Origin: Palleronia marisminoris | GTDB taxonomy: Bacteria > Pseudomonadota > Alphaproteobacteria > Rhodobacterales > Rhodobacteraceae | DNA length: 64,000 nucleotides | Assembly: GCF_900172315.1 (NCBI RefSeq) | Contig: NZ_FWFV01000003.1 | Coordinates: forward strand, 1 to 64,000 | Reading direction: 5' to 3' | Shown here: positions 9,184-17,204 of the stretch, piece by piece | Numbering within the stretch: position 1 is the first letter of the stretch | Layout of the letters: each line of letters starts with the position of its first letter | The notes under the pieces: model-generated | Seen by the model: only the letters and a program-made list of their open reading frames with translations | Database searches by the model: none | What the model was told of the DNA's origin: nothing | Made by a program: the position numbers and the translations under genes

Positions 9184-10160
9184 CCGAGCCCCTTCTCCGG
9201 ATCCGCAACCTTTCCAAGCATTTCCCCACGCCCCGCGGCACCGTGCGGGCGGTCGAGGATGTCAGCTTCGACATCCCCCGCGGCTCGATCACCGGGCTGG
9301 TCGGCGAGTCGGGCTCGGGGAAGACCACGCTGGGCCGCACGATCCTGCGGCTGACCGAGCCGACCTCCGGCCAGACCATCTTCGACGGGCAGGACCTCAA
9401 CTCGCTGGAACCGGCCGCGATGCGGCTGATGCGCCGCCGGATGCAAATTATCTTTCAGGACCCGGTGAGTTCGCTGAACCCGCGCCTCAAGGTCGAACAG
9501 GTGATCGCCGAAGGACTCGCCGCCCACGGGATCGGCAAGCGGGCCGAGCGTCGCAAACGCGTCGCCGCACTGCTTGAAGAGGTCGGCCTTCAGGCGGACC
9601 ACATGCGCCGCTATCCCCACGAGTTCTCGGGCGGGCAGCGCCAGCGCATCGGCATCGCCCGCGCCCTGGCTCTGGAGCCGGAGTTCATCGTCGCGGACGA
9701 AAGTGTCTCGGCGCTCGACGTGTCGATCCAGGCGCAGGTGCTGAACCTGCTTCTGGAGCTGCGCGAGCGTCGCAACCTGACCATGCTCTTCATCGCGCAC
9801 GACCTGTCGGTCGTCGAATATCTCTGCGACCGGATTGCCGTGATGTACCTCGGCCGCGTGATGGAGTTCGGCCCCGGAGCGGCCGTCAGCACAAGGCCGA
9901 TGCACCCCTACACGCAGGCGCTCAACTCGGCGATCCCGCGCCCCGATCCCCATGCCGTGCGTGACCGCGAGATCCTGACCGGCGACATCCCCTCGCCGCT
10001 CGATCCTCCGTCGGGTTGCGTGTTCCGCACCCGCTGCCCAATCGCGCGCGACATCTGCGGACAGTCGCGCCCCGACCCGCAGGAGGTCGGCGTCGAACAT
10101 CACTCCTATTGCAAGAGAATCGAGGCCCTGAATGAACGACGTGCAAGTGAAGACGCCTGA
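9180..10160 (+). CDS. ABC transporter ATP-binding protein (DppF type)
   Basis: A 326-residue second ATPase, with Walker A GESGSGKTT, Q-loop IIFQDPVSSLNPR, signature [15 protein letters not shown] and Walker B EFIVADESVSALD, where Ser replaces the more usual Pro-Thr. The C-terminal domain has the GCVFRTRCPIARDIC cysteine segment. The start at 9180 overlaps the DppD stop (ATGA); a longer frame from 9090 lies inside DppD and is not needed. Its end overlaps the Rid gene by 29 bases. Confidence 0.92.
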   Translation: MTEPLLRIRNLSKHFPTPRGTVRAVEDVSFDIPRGSITGLVGESGSGKTTLGRTILRLTEPTSGQTIFDGQDLNSLEPAAMRLMRRRMQIIFQDPVSSLNPRLKVEQVIAEGLAAHGIGKRAERRKRVAALLEEVGLQADHMRRYPHEFSGGQRQRIGIARALALEPEFIVADESVSALDVSIQAQVLNLLLELRERRNLTMLFIAHDLSVVEYLCDRIAVMYLGRVMEFGPGAAVSTRPMHPYTQALNSAIPRPDPHAVRDREILTGDIPSPLDPPSGCVFRTRCPIARDICGQSRPDPQEVGVEHHSYCKRIEALNERRASEDA

Positions 10161-10614
10161 AGACCGGTTGAAGGAGTTGGGCGTCCATTTGCCGGAAGGG
10201 CCGCCGGAACCGATCGGCGCCTTCACCAACGTGCGACGCGCCGGCGACCTTCTCTACGTCTCGGGCCAGGGACCCGTCGAGGCCGACGGAACCCTCCACG
10301 TGGGCAAGGTCGGCGACGATGTCACGGCAGAGGCGGCACAGGAACATGCGCAGCTCGTGGCGGTGAACATCCTCGCCGCGCTGAAGGCCCATTGCGGTGA
10401 GTTGTCCCGCGTGACCGGCGTGGTGAAGCTGCTCGGCCTCGTGAACGCCCACCCGGATTTCGAACGCCATCCTTTCGTGATCGACGGCGCGTCGAACCTG
10501 CTCGCCAAAGCGTTCGGGGAAGCCGGCGTCCATTCGCGCTCGGCCTTCGGGGTCTCGTCGCTTCCGCGGCGGATCACTGTCGAAATCGAGGCGATCTTCG
10601 AGATCGACAGCTGA
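10132..10614 (+). CDS. RidA/YjgF-family protein (enamine/imine deaminase-like)
   Basis: A 160-residue Rid-superfamily protein with LLYVSGQGP at about residue 42 and a C-terminal RRITVEIEAIFEI strand. Rid proteins hydrolyse reactive enamine/imine intermediates released by PLP enzymes, or in some subgroups catalyse steps in dedicated pathways. Its position directly downstream of the importer and close to a PLP lyase-like gene (11468-12673) fits such a role. The start at 10132 has GAGG six bases upstream; GTG at 10141 is an alternative. It is longer than RidA proper, so it is probably another Rid subfamily. Confidence 0.82.
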   Translation: MNDVQVKTPEDRLKELGVHLPEGPPEPIGAFTNVRRAGDLLYVSGQGPVEADGTLHVGKVGDDVTAEAAQEHAQLVAVNILAALKAHCGELSRVTGVVKLLGLVNAHPDFERHPFVIDGASNLLAKAFGEAGVHSRSAFGVSSLPRRITVEIEAIFEIDS

Positions 10615-10616
10615 TG

Positions 10617-11396
10617 TCAGCCCGGACGATGCACCCCCATGGCGCGTTCGACATTCGCGGCGGCAGCGCGGACCTCGGTCTCGATCTCGCTGAGCCGGCG
10701 CTCGACGCGATGTTTCGGCATGACCACCGACAGCGTCAGGATGCAGGCCCCCGTTTCGTCACGCACCGGCGCGGCGATGCAGGCGACCTCGTTCTCGGAG
10801 GTGTTGATCTGCACCGACAGGCCCGCCTCGTAATCCGCGCGGCTTTCCCGGCCCAGCTTCGCGGGGTCCGTCTCGGCCAACCCAGTCTCGGAGGGCTGCG
10901 CGCAGGCCGCGAAGGCGGCGATCCGTTCGTCGTCGGGAAGATGGCCCAGCAGAAGCCGTCCCGAGGCCGTCCAGTTCAACGGCACCCGCGTGCCGACGTC
11001 GGAGGTGACGCGGAAGTGCCCCTCGCCCTCGGCCATTCCGATCACAGCCATGCTGCCCTCGTCGCGGGCGCAGATCTGGACCATCTCGCCGGTGCGGCGG
11101 CTGAGTTCATGCATCTCGCGCTCGGCCTCGGCATAGGCGTTCATGCGCGCCCGATATGCCAGCCCGTAGCGCATCACGCGCGGACCGAGCCAGATACGCC
11201 CCCCGTGCGCGCGCGTCAGCATCCCACGCTCGACCAGCTCGTCGATCAGCCGGTAGATCGTCGACGCCGGAGCACCCGCGGCCTTCGCCAGCTCATAGGC
11301 CGTCAAAGGCGCCATACGCTCGGACAGGATGTCCATTACCTGAAGCGATCGATCGATGCCGCTGGTGCGCTGGCGGGCGGGTTTCTGGCCGTCCAA
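10617..11396 (-). CDS. IclR-family transcriptional regulator (TTG start)
   Basis: A 259-residue IclR regulator. The N-terminal winged helix-turn-helix spans about residues 10-75 (LTAYELAKAAGAPASTIYRLIDEL), followed by the ligand-binding GAF-like domain. The start is placed at TTG 11396 because GGAGG stands seven bases upstream on the minus strand; an in-frame upstream start would precede this site with an atypical extension. It is convergent with the Rid gene (2-nt gap) and divergent from the PLP enzyme gene, which it probably controls, perhaps with the importer operon. A TGGAA-N5-TTCAA site lies in the divergent gap. Confidence 0.85.
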   Translation of the reverse strand: MDGQKPARQRTSGIDRSLQVMDILSERMAPLTAYELAKAAGAPASTIYRLIDELVERGMLTRAHGGRIWLGPRVMRYGLAYRARMNAYAEAEREMHELSRRTGEMVQICARDEGSMAVIGMAEGEGHFRVTSDVGTRVPLNWTASGRLLLGHLPDDERIAAFAACAQPSETGLAETDPAKLGRESRADYEAGLSVQINTSENEVACIAAPVRDETGACILTLSVVMPKHRVERRLSEIETEVRAAAANVERAMGVHRPG

Positions 11397-11435
11397 GGGG
11401 AATCCTCCGGTTGTCCGGGTCGAGTTACGCAGTAA

Positions 11436-11450
11436 TGGAACAACATTCAA
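11436..11450. promoter_or_regulatory. Putative IclR-type operator
   Basis: TGGAA (11436-11440), five bases, TTCAA (11446-11450) form an imperfect palindrome resembling the TGGAA-N5-TTCCA pattern of IclR-family sites. It sits in the 71-nt gap between the divergent IclR and PLP-enzyme genes, 18 nt before the latter's start. Confidence 0.4.
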
Positions 11451-11467
11451 GAAAGCAGGAGCCCGAC

Positions 11468-12673
11468 ATGGCCGCATCCCTCGACTGGACCTGGCACGAC
11501 GCCAACGGCGTCTCGCGCGTGATCAACGTCTCGGGGACCATGACGTCGCTCGGCGGGTCGGTCACGGCCCCGAAGGTCGCCCAGGCGACTGCCGACGCGA
11601 TGACGCGCTTCGTCCGCATCCACGAGATGCAGGCGCACGCTTCGCAGACCATCGCCGCCCTCACCGGGGCCGAGGCCGGGTTCCTGACGGCTTCGGCCAG
11701 CGCCGGGATCACCCTCGCCCTGGCCGGTACGATGACGGGCCTGTCGCCCGCCGCCGTCGAGGCCTTGCCGAAGTCGCCGGGCCCCAGAAATGCCGTCGCC
11801 ATCCAACTGGGCCACATGTGCGAATACGGAGCACCCGTGACGACCGCGATAACGCTTGCCGGCGGCACCGTGCGTCCGGTCGGGCAATCCACCGTTGCCG
11901 CCGACTACCAGCTCGAGGCCGCCTGCGACGAGACCTGCACCGCCGCGCTCTATGTCGTGTCGCACCACGTCGTGCACTACGGCCAGATCCCGTTCGCTCG
12001 CTTCGCCGAGATTGCGCATGACAAGGGCGTGCCGGTGATCGTGGACGCGGCGTCGGAATACGATCTGCGCGGGTTCATCGAACAAGGTGCGGACATCGCG
12101 ATCTATTCCGGCCACAAGTTTCTCGGCGGGCCGACCAGCGGCATCGTCGCGGGGCGAAAGGACCTGGTGCGAGCCGCCTACCTGCAGAACATCGGCGTCG
12201 GTCGCGGGATGAAGATCGGCAAGGAAAGCATCGCGGGCGCGATCGCCGCTATGAAGCTCTGGATGGAGCGTGACCACGAAGCCATCCGCGCCGACGAACG
12301 GGCGGCCCTCGAACTCTGGTCAGAGGCGTTGGCGCCGCTTTCCGGGATCACCCCCCGGATCGTCGCCGATCCGACCGGAAATCCGCTTGACCGGCTCCAG
12401 GTCGAGGTCGATGCCCAGACGGCAGGTGCCTCGGCAGCGACCTTCGCACGCGCCTTGGGAGAACGCGATCCGGCACTCATCGTGCGCGGGCACGAGGTCG
12501 AGCTGGGGTATTTCCAGCTCGATCCCTGCAATCTCCGTCCCGGCCAGGCGAAGGCGGTTGCCGATGCGCTGACGGAGACGCTGTCGAATGGACGTGCTTT
12601 GCAGGAACGACCCGAAGATCTGTCCGCCGCTCGCAACGGGGGAGTCGAAGGCTACTTGAACTGGCTTACCTAG
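11468..12673 (+). CDS. PLP-dependent SelA/DgaE-like lyase or transferase
   Basis: A 401-residue fold-type I PLP enzyme related to the SelA-like family that includes D-glucosaminate-6-phosphate ammonia-lyase DgaE. The PLP lysine is in SGHKFLGGPTSG near residue 218, and VIVDAASEYDLRGF supplies the cofactor-binding Asp. No selenocysteine machinery is visible nearby, so selenium transfer is unlikely. The start at 11468 follows GCAGGAG; the longer frame from 11156 is antisense to iclR and is rejected. SelA-like genes of this kind are known neighbours of cog3964 deacetylases (EF_0837/EF_0838 pair), as here. A beta-elimination releasing ammonia through an enamine would suit the neighbouring Rid protein. 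Confidence 0.75.
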   Translation: MAASLDWTWHDANGVSRVINVSGTMTSLGGSVTAPKVAQATADAMTRFVRIHEMQAHASQTIAALTGAEAGFLTASASAGITLALAGTMTGLSPAAVEALPKSPGPRNAVAIQLGHMCEYGAPVTTAITLAGGTVRPVGQSTVAADYQLEAACDETCTAALYVVSHHVVHYGQIPFARFAEIAHDKGVPVIVDAASEYDLRGFIEQGADIAIYSGHKFLGGPTSGIVAGRKDLVRAAYLQNIGVGRGMKIGKESIAGAIAAMKLWMERDHEAIRADERAALELWSEALAPLSGITPRIVADPTGNPLDRLQVEVDAQTAGASAATFARALGERDPALIVRGHEVELGYFQLDPCNLRPGQAKAVADALTETLSNGRALQERPEDLSAARNGGVEGYLNWLT

Positions 12674-13524
12674 GCGACGCTTTCTGGTGCCAGCACGCCC
12701 GTATCCGAGATCACCAGAAGCTCGAAGGTGACGCAGACGACGTTGTCGCGTGCGAGCGGGCCTTCCTCGAAGCCTCCGGAAAAGCCGATCGATGCTCCGG
12801 CCAGTTCGACCGCGTCACCTCGTATTCGGCATGTATCAAGCAACACCTCGGTCGCGTAGCTTTCGATCGTCCGACCGCCCTCGAACGATGTCCCGATCAA
12901 ACTTCCGAGCCCCATCACGCGCCCGTCGACGATTCCGTTCAGGCGGGCGACCTCGCGAATACCGTCGTGGAGGGAGACGTTCGGCCGGATCGTCACGAGC
13001 ATTGCATTGGGGTGCCCGACACGCTCCGTTTGCACGGGTCGGAATAGGGAAAACTCGGTCTCGGCATCGTCTGCGACTTCGAGCCGGGCACCCGAAAGTG
13101 CCCACATCTCAGCCTCCGCGCCGGTGTCGAGGAACGTCTCGTGAGACAGCAGGTGCCCCATGTGCAGGCCGCCAGCCTCGTCCTGCCAGATGCCGTGAAC
13201 ATGGGCGAAGGGCTGGCCGTTCTTCCGCCCCAGATGCGCACCGGCACGAACGATCCTCGCATTCTCCAGCGTCGCAGGGGCACTGTACCAGGCGGCGTGC
13301 CCGTCTCCGGGCGCCGGGGCGGGACGAACGAAGGAAAGCCGTCGCGCGGCAAGGTCCCTCAACACGAACCACCCCGCCCCGCCCTCTGCCGCCTCGTGGA
13401 GGGCGTCGAGAAGCGGTAGGTCGGATCGCAGGTGCACGTGCGTCCCGGTCGCCCGGCAAGGAACGGTCGAAATCCGCTCCGCGGCGACTTGCCCCGGGTG
13501 GTCGATACGGGGAAGGTCAGCCAT
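12670..13524 (-). CDS. Tandem PPC/DUF296-domain protein
   Basis: A 284-residue soluble protein. Its first half carries the PPC/DUF296 hallmark FAHVHGIW...GLHMGHLLSHETF with His108, His110, His121, His124 and His128, able to bind a metal. The second half repeats a related pattern (GRVMGLGSLIGTSF near residue 200, then a C-terminal strand VCVTFELLVI). PPC domains occur in AT-hook proteins and in bacterial proteins of unclear metabolic function; there is no AT-hook here. It is the last gene of an iclR-thiolase-acyl-CoA synthetase operon and overlaps the synthetase by 8 bases, arguing for a metabolic role. Stop codon shares CTAG with the convergent PLP gene. Confidence 0.7.
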   Translation of the reverse strand: MADLPRIDHPGQVAAERISTVPCRATGTHVHLRSDLPLLDALHEAAEGGAGWFVLRDLAARRLSFVRPAPAPGDGHAAWYSAPATLENARIVRAGAHLGRKNGQPFAHVHGIWQDEAGGLHMGHLLSHETFLDTGAEAEMWALSGARLEVADDAETEFSLFRPVQTERVGHPNAMLVTIRPNVSLHDGIREVARLNGIVDGRVMGLGSLIGTSFEGGRTIESYATEVLLDTCRIRGDAVELAGASIGFSGGFEEGPLARDNVVCVTFELLVISDTGVLAPESVA

Positions 13525-15085
13525 CGCCGATCTCGCCCCGTGCGAGAAGTTCGGCGCGGATCATCTTCTTCGTGATCTTGCCGTAAGCCGATTTCGGCAT
13601 CTCGTCCCAGAAAACGACCTTCTTCGGGATCTTGTACCGCGCCAGCCGCTCGCCCAGCCACTCGAGAAGCGCGGTCGCGTCAGGGGCCGTTCCGCGCGCC
13701 ACGCAGACGGCGATTCCGACCTCGCCCCACTGTGGATCGGGCACGCCCAGAACGGCCGTCTCGCTGATGTCGGGGTGGAGCAGGATCTTCTCCTCGATCT
13801 CGCGCGGATAGATGTTCGAGCCGCCCGAGATGTACATGTCGGACGCGCGCCCCGTGAGGTAGAGGAACCCCTCGGCATCCATGTGGCCGAGATCGCCGGT
13901 CAGGAACCAGCCGTCGCGGAAGCTCTTGGCATTTGCCTCGGGATTGTCGTGGTAACCGGCGAAGACAGCCGGGCCGATCACCGCGACCTCGCCCGTCTGG
14001 CCGGGCGCGCATTCGCGGCCCTGGGCATCTTGCACCGCGACCTGCATCCCCGTGCGGGCAAAGCCGCAGGTGCCGATGCGCATCGCGGCGTCGTCCGCTG
14101 AATGGTGGGCAGGCGGAAGAACGGTGATGTTGCCGGTCACTTCGCCCAAGCCGAAATACTGTACGAGCACCGGGCCAAGAACCTCCAGCGCCCGTCGTTG
14201 GTCGGCGCGGTACATCGGGGCGCCGGCGTAGATCACGTAGCGCAGACTGCAATGATCGTGGGCGTGGACGGCCTCGTGCTCGACCAGCATCTTCACGATG
14301 GTCGGCACGGTAAACATGTTGGTGACGCGCCACTCCTCCACCAGCGCCCAGATTTCGGCCGGGTCGAATCGGGGCGCGGCCGGCAGGATCGTCTTCACCC
14401 CGTGCGCCACCTGCGCGAGTTGATGGACGCCCGCCCCGTGCGACAGTGGCGCCACCACGAGCGAGGCATCCTCGGGTCCGGTCCCGGGCATCAGGTCGCA
14501 CAGGTGGTTCGTGACGACGAAGGCCATCTGGCCGTGGGTCAGGACCGCCGCCTTGGGCTTGCCGGTCGTGCCGGAGGTGAAGAAGAACCACGCCGGATCG
14601 TCGCGATCGACGGCGACCGCGGGAACATCGGCGTTCGCATGGGCGGCGAGCAGGGCCTCGTAGTCGTCGACTCCAATGCCGCCTATCGCCACCCTGAAGG
14701 TTATCGTTTCGGCGCAAGCCGCGACGTGATCGGGGAACTCGGCCCCCACGAGCAGACCTTTGGCCCCCGACGATGCCGCCAGCCACGCGACGTCTTCCGG
14801 CGTCTGCCGAAAGTTGGCGGGCACCCAGACGACGCCAAGCTTCCAGCAGGCGAAGGCGGCCTCGAACATCTGGTTGCAGTTCGCGGACTGGACGAGGATC
14901 CGGTCGCCCTTCCGCATCCCGTAGCGGTCGCGCAGAGCGGCGGCGAATGCCGTGGCGCGGGCCTCGATCTCGGCCCAGGACCAGCGCGACGCGCCCCACA
15001 CGAGGCCGATCTCGTCCGGATGGCGCCGTGCCGTTTCCGTCAGGAAATGCGACAGGTTCATCACCCGGGTCGAGACGGGCTGCAT
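13517..15085 (-). CDS. Acyl-CoA synthetase (AMP-dependent ligase)
   Basis: About 522 residues of the ANL superfamily, activating a carboxylate to its acyl-CoA through an acyl-adenylate. The phosphate loop is FFTSGTTGKPKAAVLT, the A5-type motif is YFGLGEVTG, the hinge is TGDLGHMD...YLTGRASDMYISGG, and the catalytic lysine is in PKSAYGKITKKM near the end. The start is uncertain: 15085 overlaps the thiolase end, while 15061 (MNLSHFLTET) fits relatives better; neither has a strong ribosome site. Substrate class (fatty, aromatic or other) cannot be read from the sequence. Confidence 0.85.
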   Translation of the reverse strand: MQPVSTRVMNLSHFLTETARRHPDEIGLVWGASRWSWAEIEARATAFAAALRDRYGMRKGDRILVQSANCNQMFEAAFACWKLGVVWVPANFRQTPEDVAWLAASSGAKGLLVGAEFPDHVAACAETITFRVAIGGIGVDDYEALLAAHANADVPAVAVDRDDPAWFFFTSGTTGKPKAAVLTHGQMAFVVTNHLCDLMPGTGPEDASLVVAPLSHGAGVHQLAQVAHGVKTILPAAPRFDPAEIWALVEEWRVTNMFTVPTIVKMLVEHEAVHAHDHCSLRYVIYAGAPMYRADQRRALEVLGPVLVQYFGLGEVTGNITVLPPAHHSADDAAMRIGTCGFARTGMQVAVQDAQGRECAPGQTGEVAVIGPAVFAGYHDNPEANAKSFRDGWFLTGDLGHMDAEGFLYLTGRASDMYISGGSNIYPREIEEKILLHPDISETAVLGVPDPQWGEVGIAVCVARGTAPDATALLEWLGERLARYKIPKKVVFWDEMPKSAYGKITKKMIRAELLARGEIGDG

Positions 15086-15086
15086 C

Positions 15087-16256
15087 TCAGGAGACCCGCT
15101 CGAGGATCGAGGCGTAGTTCGCGACCGCGGCACCACCCATGTTGAAGACGCCGCCCAGGTGCGCGCCGGGGATCTGCATTCCCTCTGCCTCGTTCATCAG
15201 CTGCATCGCCGCCATGACGTGCATCGACACGCCCGTCGCGCCGATCGGGTGGCCCTTGGACTTCAGCCCGCCCGAGGGGTTCACCGGCAGGCGGCCGTCC
15301 TTCGCCGTCCACCCTTCGCGGATGGCGCGCGCGCCCTGCCCCGGCTCGGTCAGTCCCATCGCCTCGTATTCCAGCAACTCGGCCACGGTGAAGCAGTCGT
15401 GGGTCTCGACCAGCGACAGGTCCTCGAGAGTAACACCCGCCTGCGCGAAGGCAGCCTCCCACGCGCGGCGGGCCCCGTCGAAGCGGGTCACGTCGCGGCG
15501 CGACAGGGCGAGGGGCTCGTTCGTGTGGGTCCGGGCGCGGAAGGCGATGGCGCGCTCCAACCCCTCGGCAACCTCGGGCGCTGCCAGAACAAGCGCGGCC
15601 GCGCCGTCCGACACCAGCGAGCAATCCGTGCGCCGCAGCGGCCCCGCCACCGCCGGATTCCTGTCGGATACCGTGTTGCAGAAGGCCACGTCGAAGCTGC
15701 GCTGCATGTGGGCGAACGGGTTGGCCATGCCGTTGGCGTGGTTCTTCGCGGCGATCATGGCCAGCTCTTCCGACTTGTCGCCGTGTTTCTGGAAGTAGCT
15801 TGCCGCGATCTGCCCGAAGAGGCCCGCAAAGCCACCCGTCACGGCACTTTCTTCCTTGCGATACGAGGCGCCCAACAGGATGTCACCCACCTCGACGCCG
15901 GGCGTTGCCGTCATCTTCTCGGCCCCCACGACCAGTGCAACCTTGCCGCGGCCGCTGGCGATGAAGTCCATCGCCCCGTGAAGCGCCGCGGACCCGGTGG
16001 CGCAGGCGTTCTCGTAGCGGGTCGATGGCACGCGGGCGAGGCGCTCGTCGCCCATGCCGACAAGCGCGCCCTGGAAGTCCTGGTCCGAGAAGCCGTTGTT
16101 GAAGACGCCCACGAAGATGCCGTCGACATCCTCGGCCGGGATGCCGGCATGGGTGAGCGCGGGTCCGGTGACCTCGGCCATGAGCGCCTCGGTATCGGGG
16201 GCGCCGGACTTGCCGAAGGCGGTGTGGGCCCACCCGACGATATAGGGATCGGTCAT
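15087..16256 (-). CDS. Thiolase-family protein (SCP2/lipid-transfer type)
   Basis: A 389-residue thiolase-superfamily enzyme of the SCP2/non-specific lipid-transfer type. The nucleophile Cys85 lies in YENACATGSAA; His286 is in ETHDCF, and GHPIGATG holds His336. Such enzymes carry out thiolytic cleavage, or in Ltp types retro-aldol cleavage, of CoA esters. Ltp-type enzymes often need a DUF35 (OB-fold) partner, which is absent here; the PPC-domain gene occupies that place in the operon. It follows iclR by 15 nt, with GGAGGAG before its ATG. Confidence 0.85.
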   Translation of the reverse strand: MTDPYIVGWAHTAFGKSGAPDTEALMAEVTGPALTHAGIPAEDVDGIFVGVFNNGFSDQDFQGALVGMGDERLARVPSTRYENACATGSAALHGAMDFIASGRGKVALVVGAEKMTATPGVEVGDILLGASYRKEESAVTGGFAGLFGQIAASYFQKHGDKSEELAMIAAKNHANGMANPFAHMQRSFDVAFCNTVSDRNPAVAGPLRRTDCSLVSDGAAALVLAAPEVAEGLERAIAFRARTHTNEPLALSRRDVTRFDGARRAWEAAFAQAGVTLEDLSLVETHDCFTVAELLEYEAMGLTEPGQGARAIREGWTAKDGRLPVNPSGGLKSKGHPIGATGVSMHVMAAMQLMNEAEGMQIPGAHLGGVFNMGGAAVANYASILERVS

Positions 16257-16271
16257 TGTCTCATCTCCTCC

Positions 16272-17057
16272 TCAGGGTCTTTCGCGGCGCAGCCTGGTTT
16301 CGACCTCCGCCGCCTCGCGCGCCAGAAGGGCCGCGAGTTCGGCTTCGCGGGGCGGCTGCATCCGGCTTTCGACGGCGGCCAGCGACAGTGCTCCTGCGAC
16401 CGTCCCGTCCCCTCGGCGAAGGGCGACGCCGATGCCCCAGCTTCCGGCGACGATCCGGCCGGGGTTGAGCGCATGGCCGCGGGCGCGGGTCCTCTCGATG
16501 TCTGCGCGCAAGATATGCGGCGCATAGTCCGGGTAGTCCGCGGGAAGATGCGGAGAGATGTCGGCGAGCACCGCCTCGACCTCGGCATCGGGAAGCGCTG
16601 CGAGCATGGCAAGCGACCCCGCTCCGACCCCCAAAGGATGCTGCGCTCCGGCGGTCAGGGCGTGGGTGCGGATCGGATAGCTGCCCTCCTGTCGGTGCAG
16701 GCAGATGGCGAAGGACCCCCGGCGCATGGTCACGAACGCGGTGTCGCCACTGTCCCGCGCGAGGCGGGCGACCGCGTCGGCAGCGATCTCGAGCAGGCCG
16801 TGGCGCGGCGAGGCCAGCGCGCCAAGGACGTAGCATTCCTCGCCCAGGTGGTAGTGCCGCGTGGCCGGGTCCTGCTCGATCAGCCTGCTGCGCATCAGGG
16901 CCATCAGAAGGCGCCGCACCGTCGGTTTTTCAAGCCCGGAGGCCGTCACCAGGTCGACCAGCGAAGCACCGTCCTCCCCGCGCGGCCCCACGAGGCGCAG
17001 CAGAAGAAGCGCCCGGTCGACGCTCTGCGCACCACTCGGCCCGGTCATCCGGTTCAT
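16272..17057 (-). CDS. IclR-family transcriptional regulator
   Basis: A 261-residue IclR regulator, with N-terminal winged helix (LVDLVTASGLEKPTVRRLLMALMRSRLI, about residues 30-58) and C-terminal effector domain. The start at 17057 follows a GGAAGTTGAGG purine tract; the longer frame to 17177 runs through the divergent control region. It heads the thiolase/synthetase/PPC operon and faces the second TRAP operon across 147 nt containing a TTTCCGGAAA palindrome. It probably controls both arms in response to the imported acid or its CoA product. Confidence 0.87.
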   Translation of the reverse strand: MNRMTGPSGAQSVDRALLLLRLVGPRGEDGASLVDLVTASGLEKPTVRRLLMALMRSRLIEQDPATRHYHLGEECYVLGALASPRHGLLEIAADAVARLARDSGDTAFVTMRRGSFAICLHRQEGSYPIRTHALTAGAQHPLGVGAGSLAMLAALPDAEVEAVLADISPHLPADYPDYAPHILRADIERTRARGHALNPGRIVAGSWGIGVALRRGDGTVAGALSLAAVESRMQPPREAELAALLAREAAEVETRLRRERP

Positions 17058-17125
17058 ATGGTGGACCTCAACTTCCTGCTTGCCGTCACCCGATCGGTAC
17101 GACTTTCCCCCGAGCGTGGAGAGAG

Positions 17126-17135
17126 TTTCCGGAAA
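17126..17135. promoter_or_regulatory. TTTCCGGAAA palindrome, putative IclR operator
   Basis: A perfect 10-bp palindrome midway in the divergent gap between iclR (17057) and the TRAP binding-protein gene (17205). TTTCC/GGAAA half-sites resemble those used by IclR-family proteins. No other inverted repeat in the gap stands out. Confidence 0.4.
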
Positions 17136-17204
17136 TGCAAGTTTATCTTGCCCCGCGCCGCCGGGTCTGATCCACATTGTGAAAAGCTCTGGGAGGAGAA
17201 CGCG

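Noticed and set aside
11468-12673. Selenocysteine synthase (SelA) assignment
   Set aside because: No selB, selD or tRNA-Sec gene is seen, and SelA-like lyases such as DgaE share the fold; context (deacetylase, Rid) favours a metabolic lyase.
14952-17204. Extension of the second DctP gene far upstream (frame open from 14952)
   Set aside because: The added sequence is antisense to thiolase and iclR; the signal peptide and GGGAGGAG site place the start at 17205.
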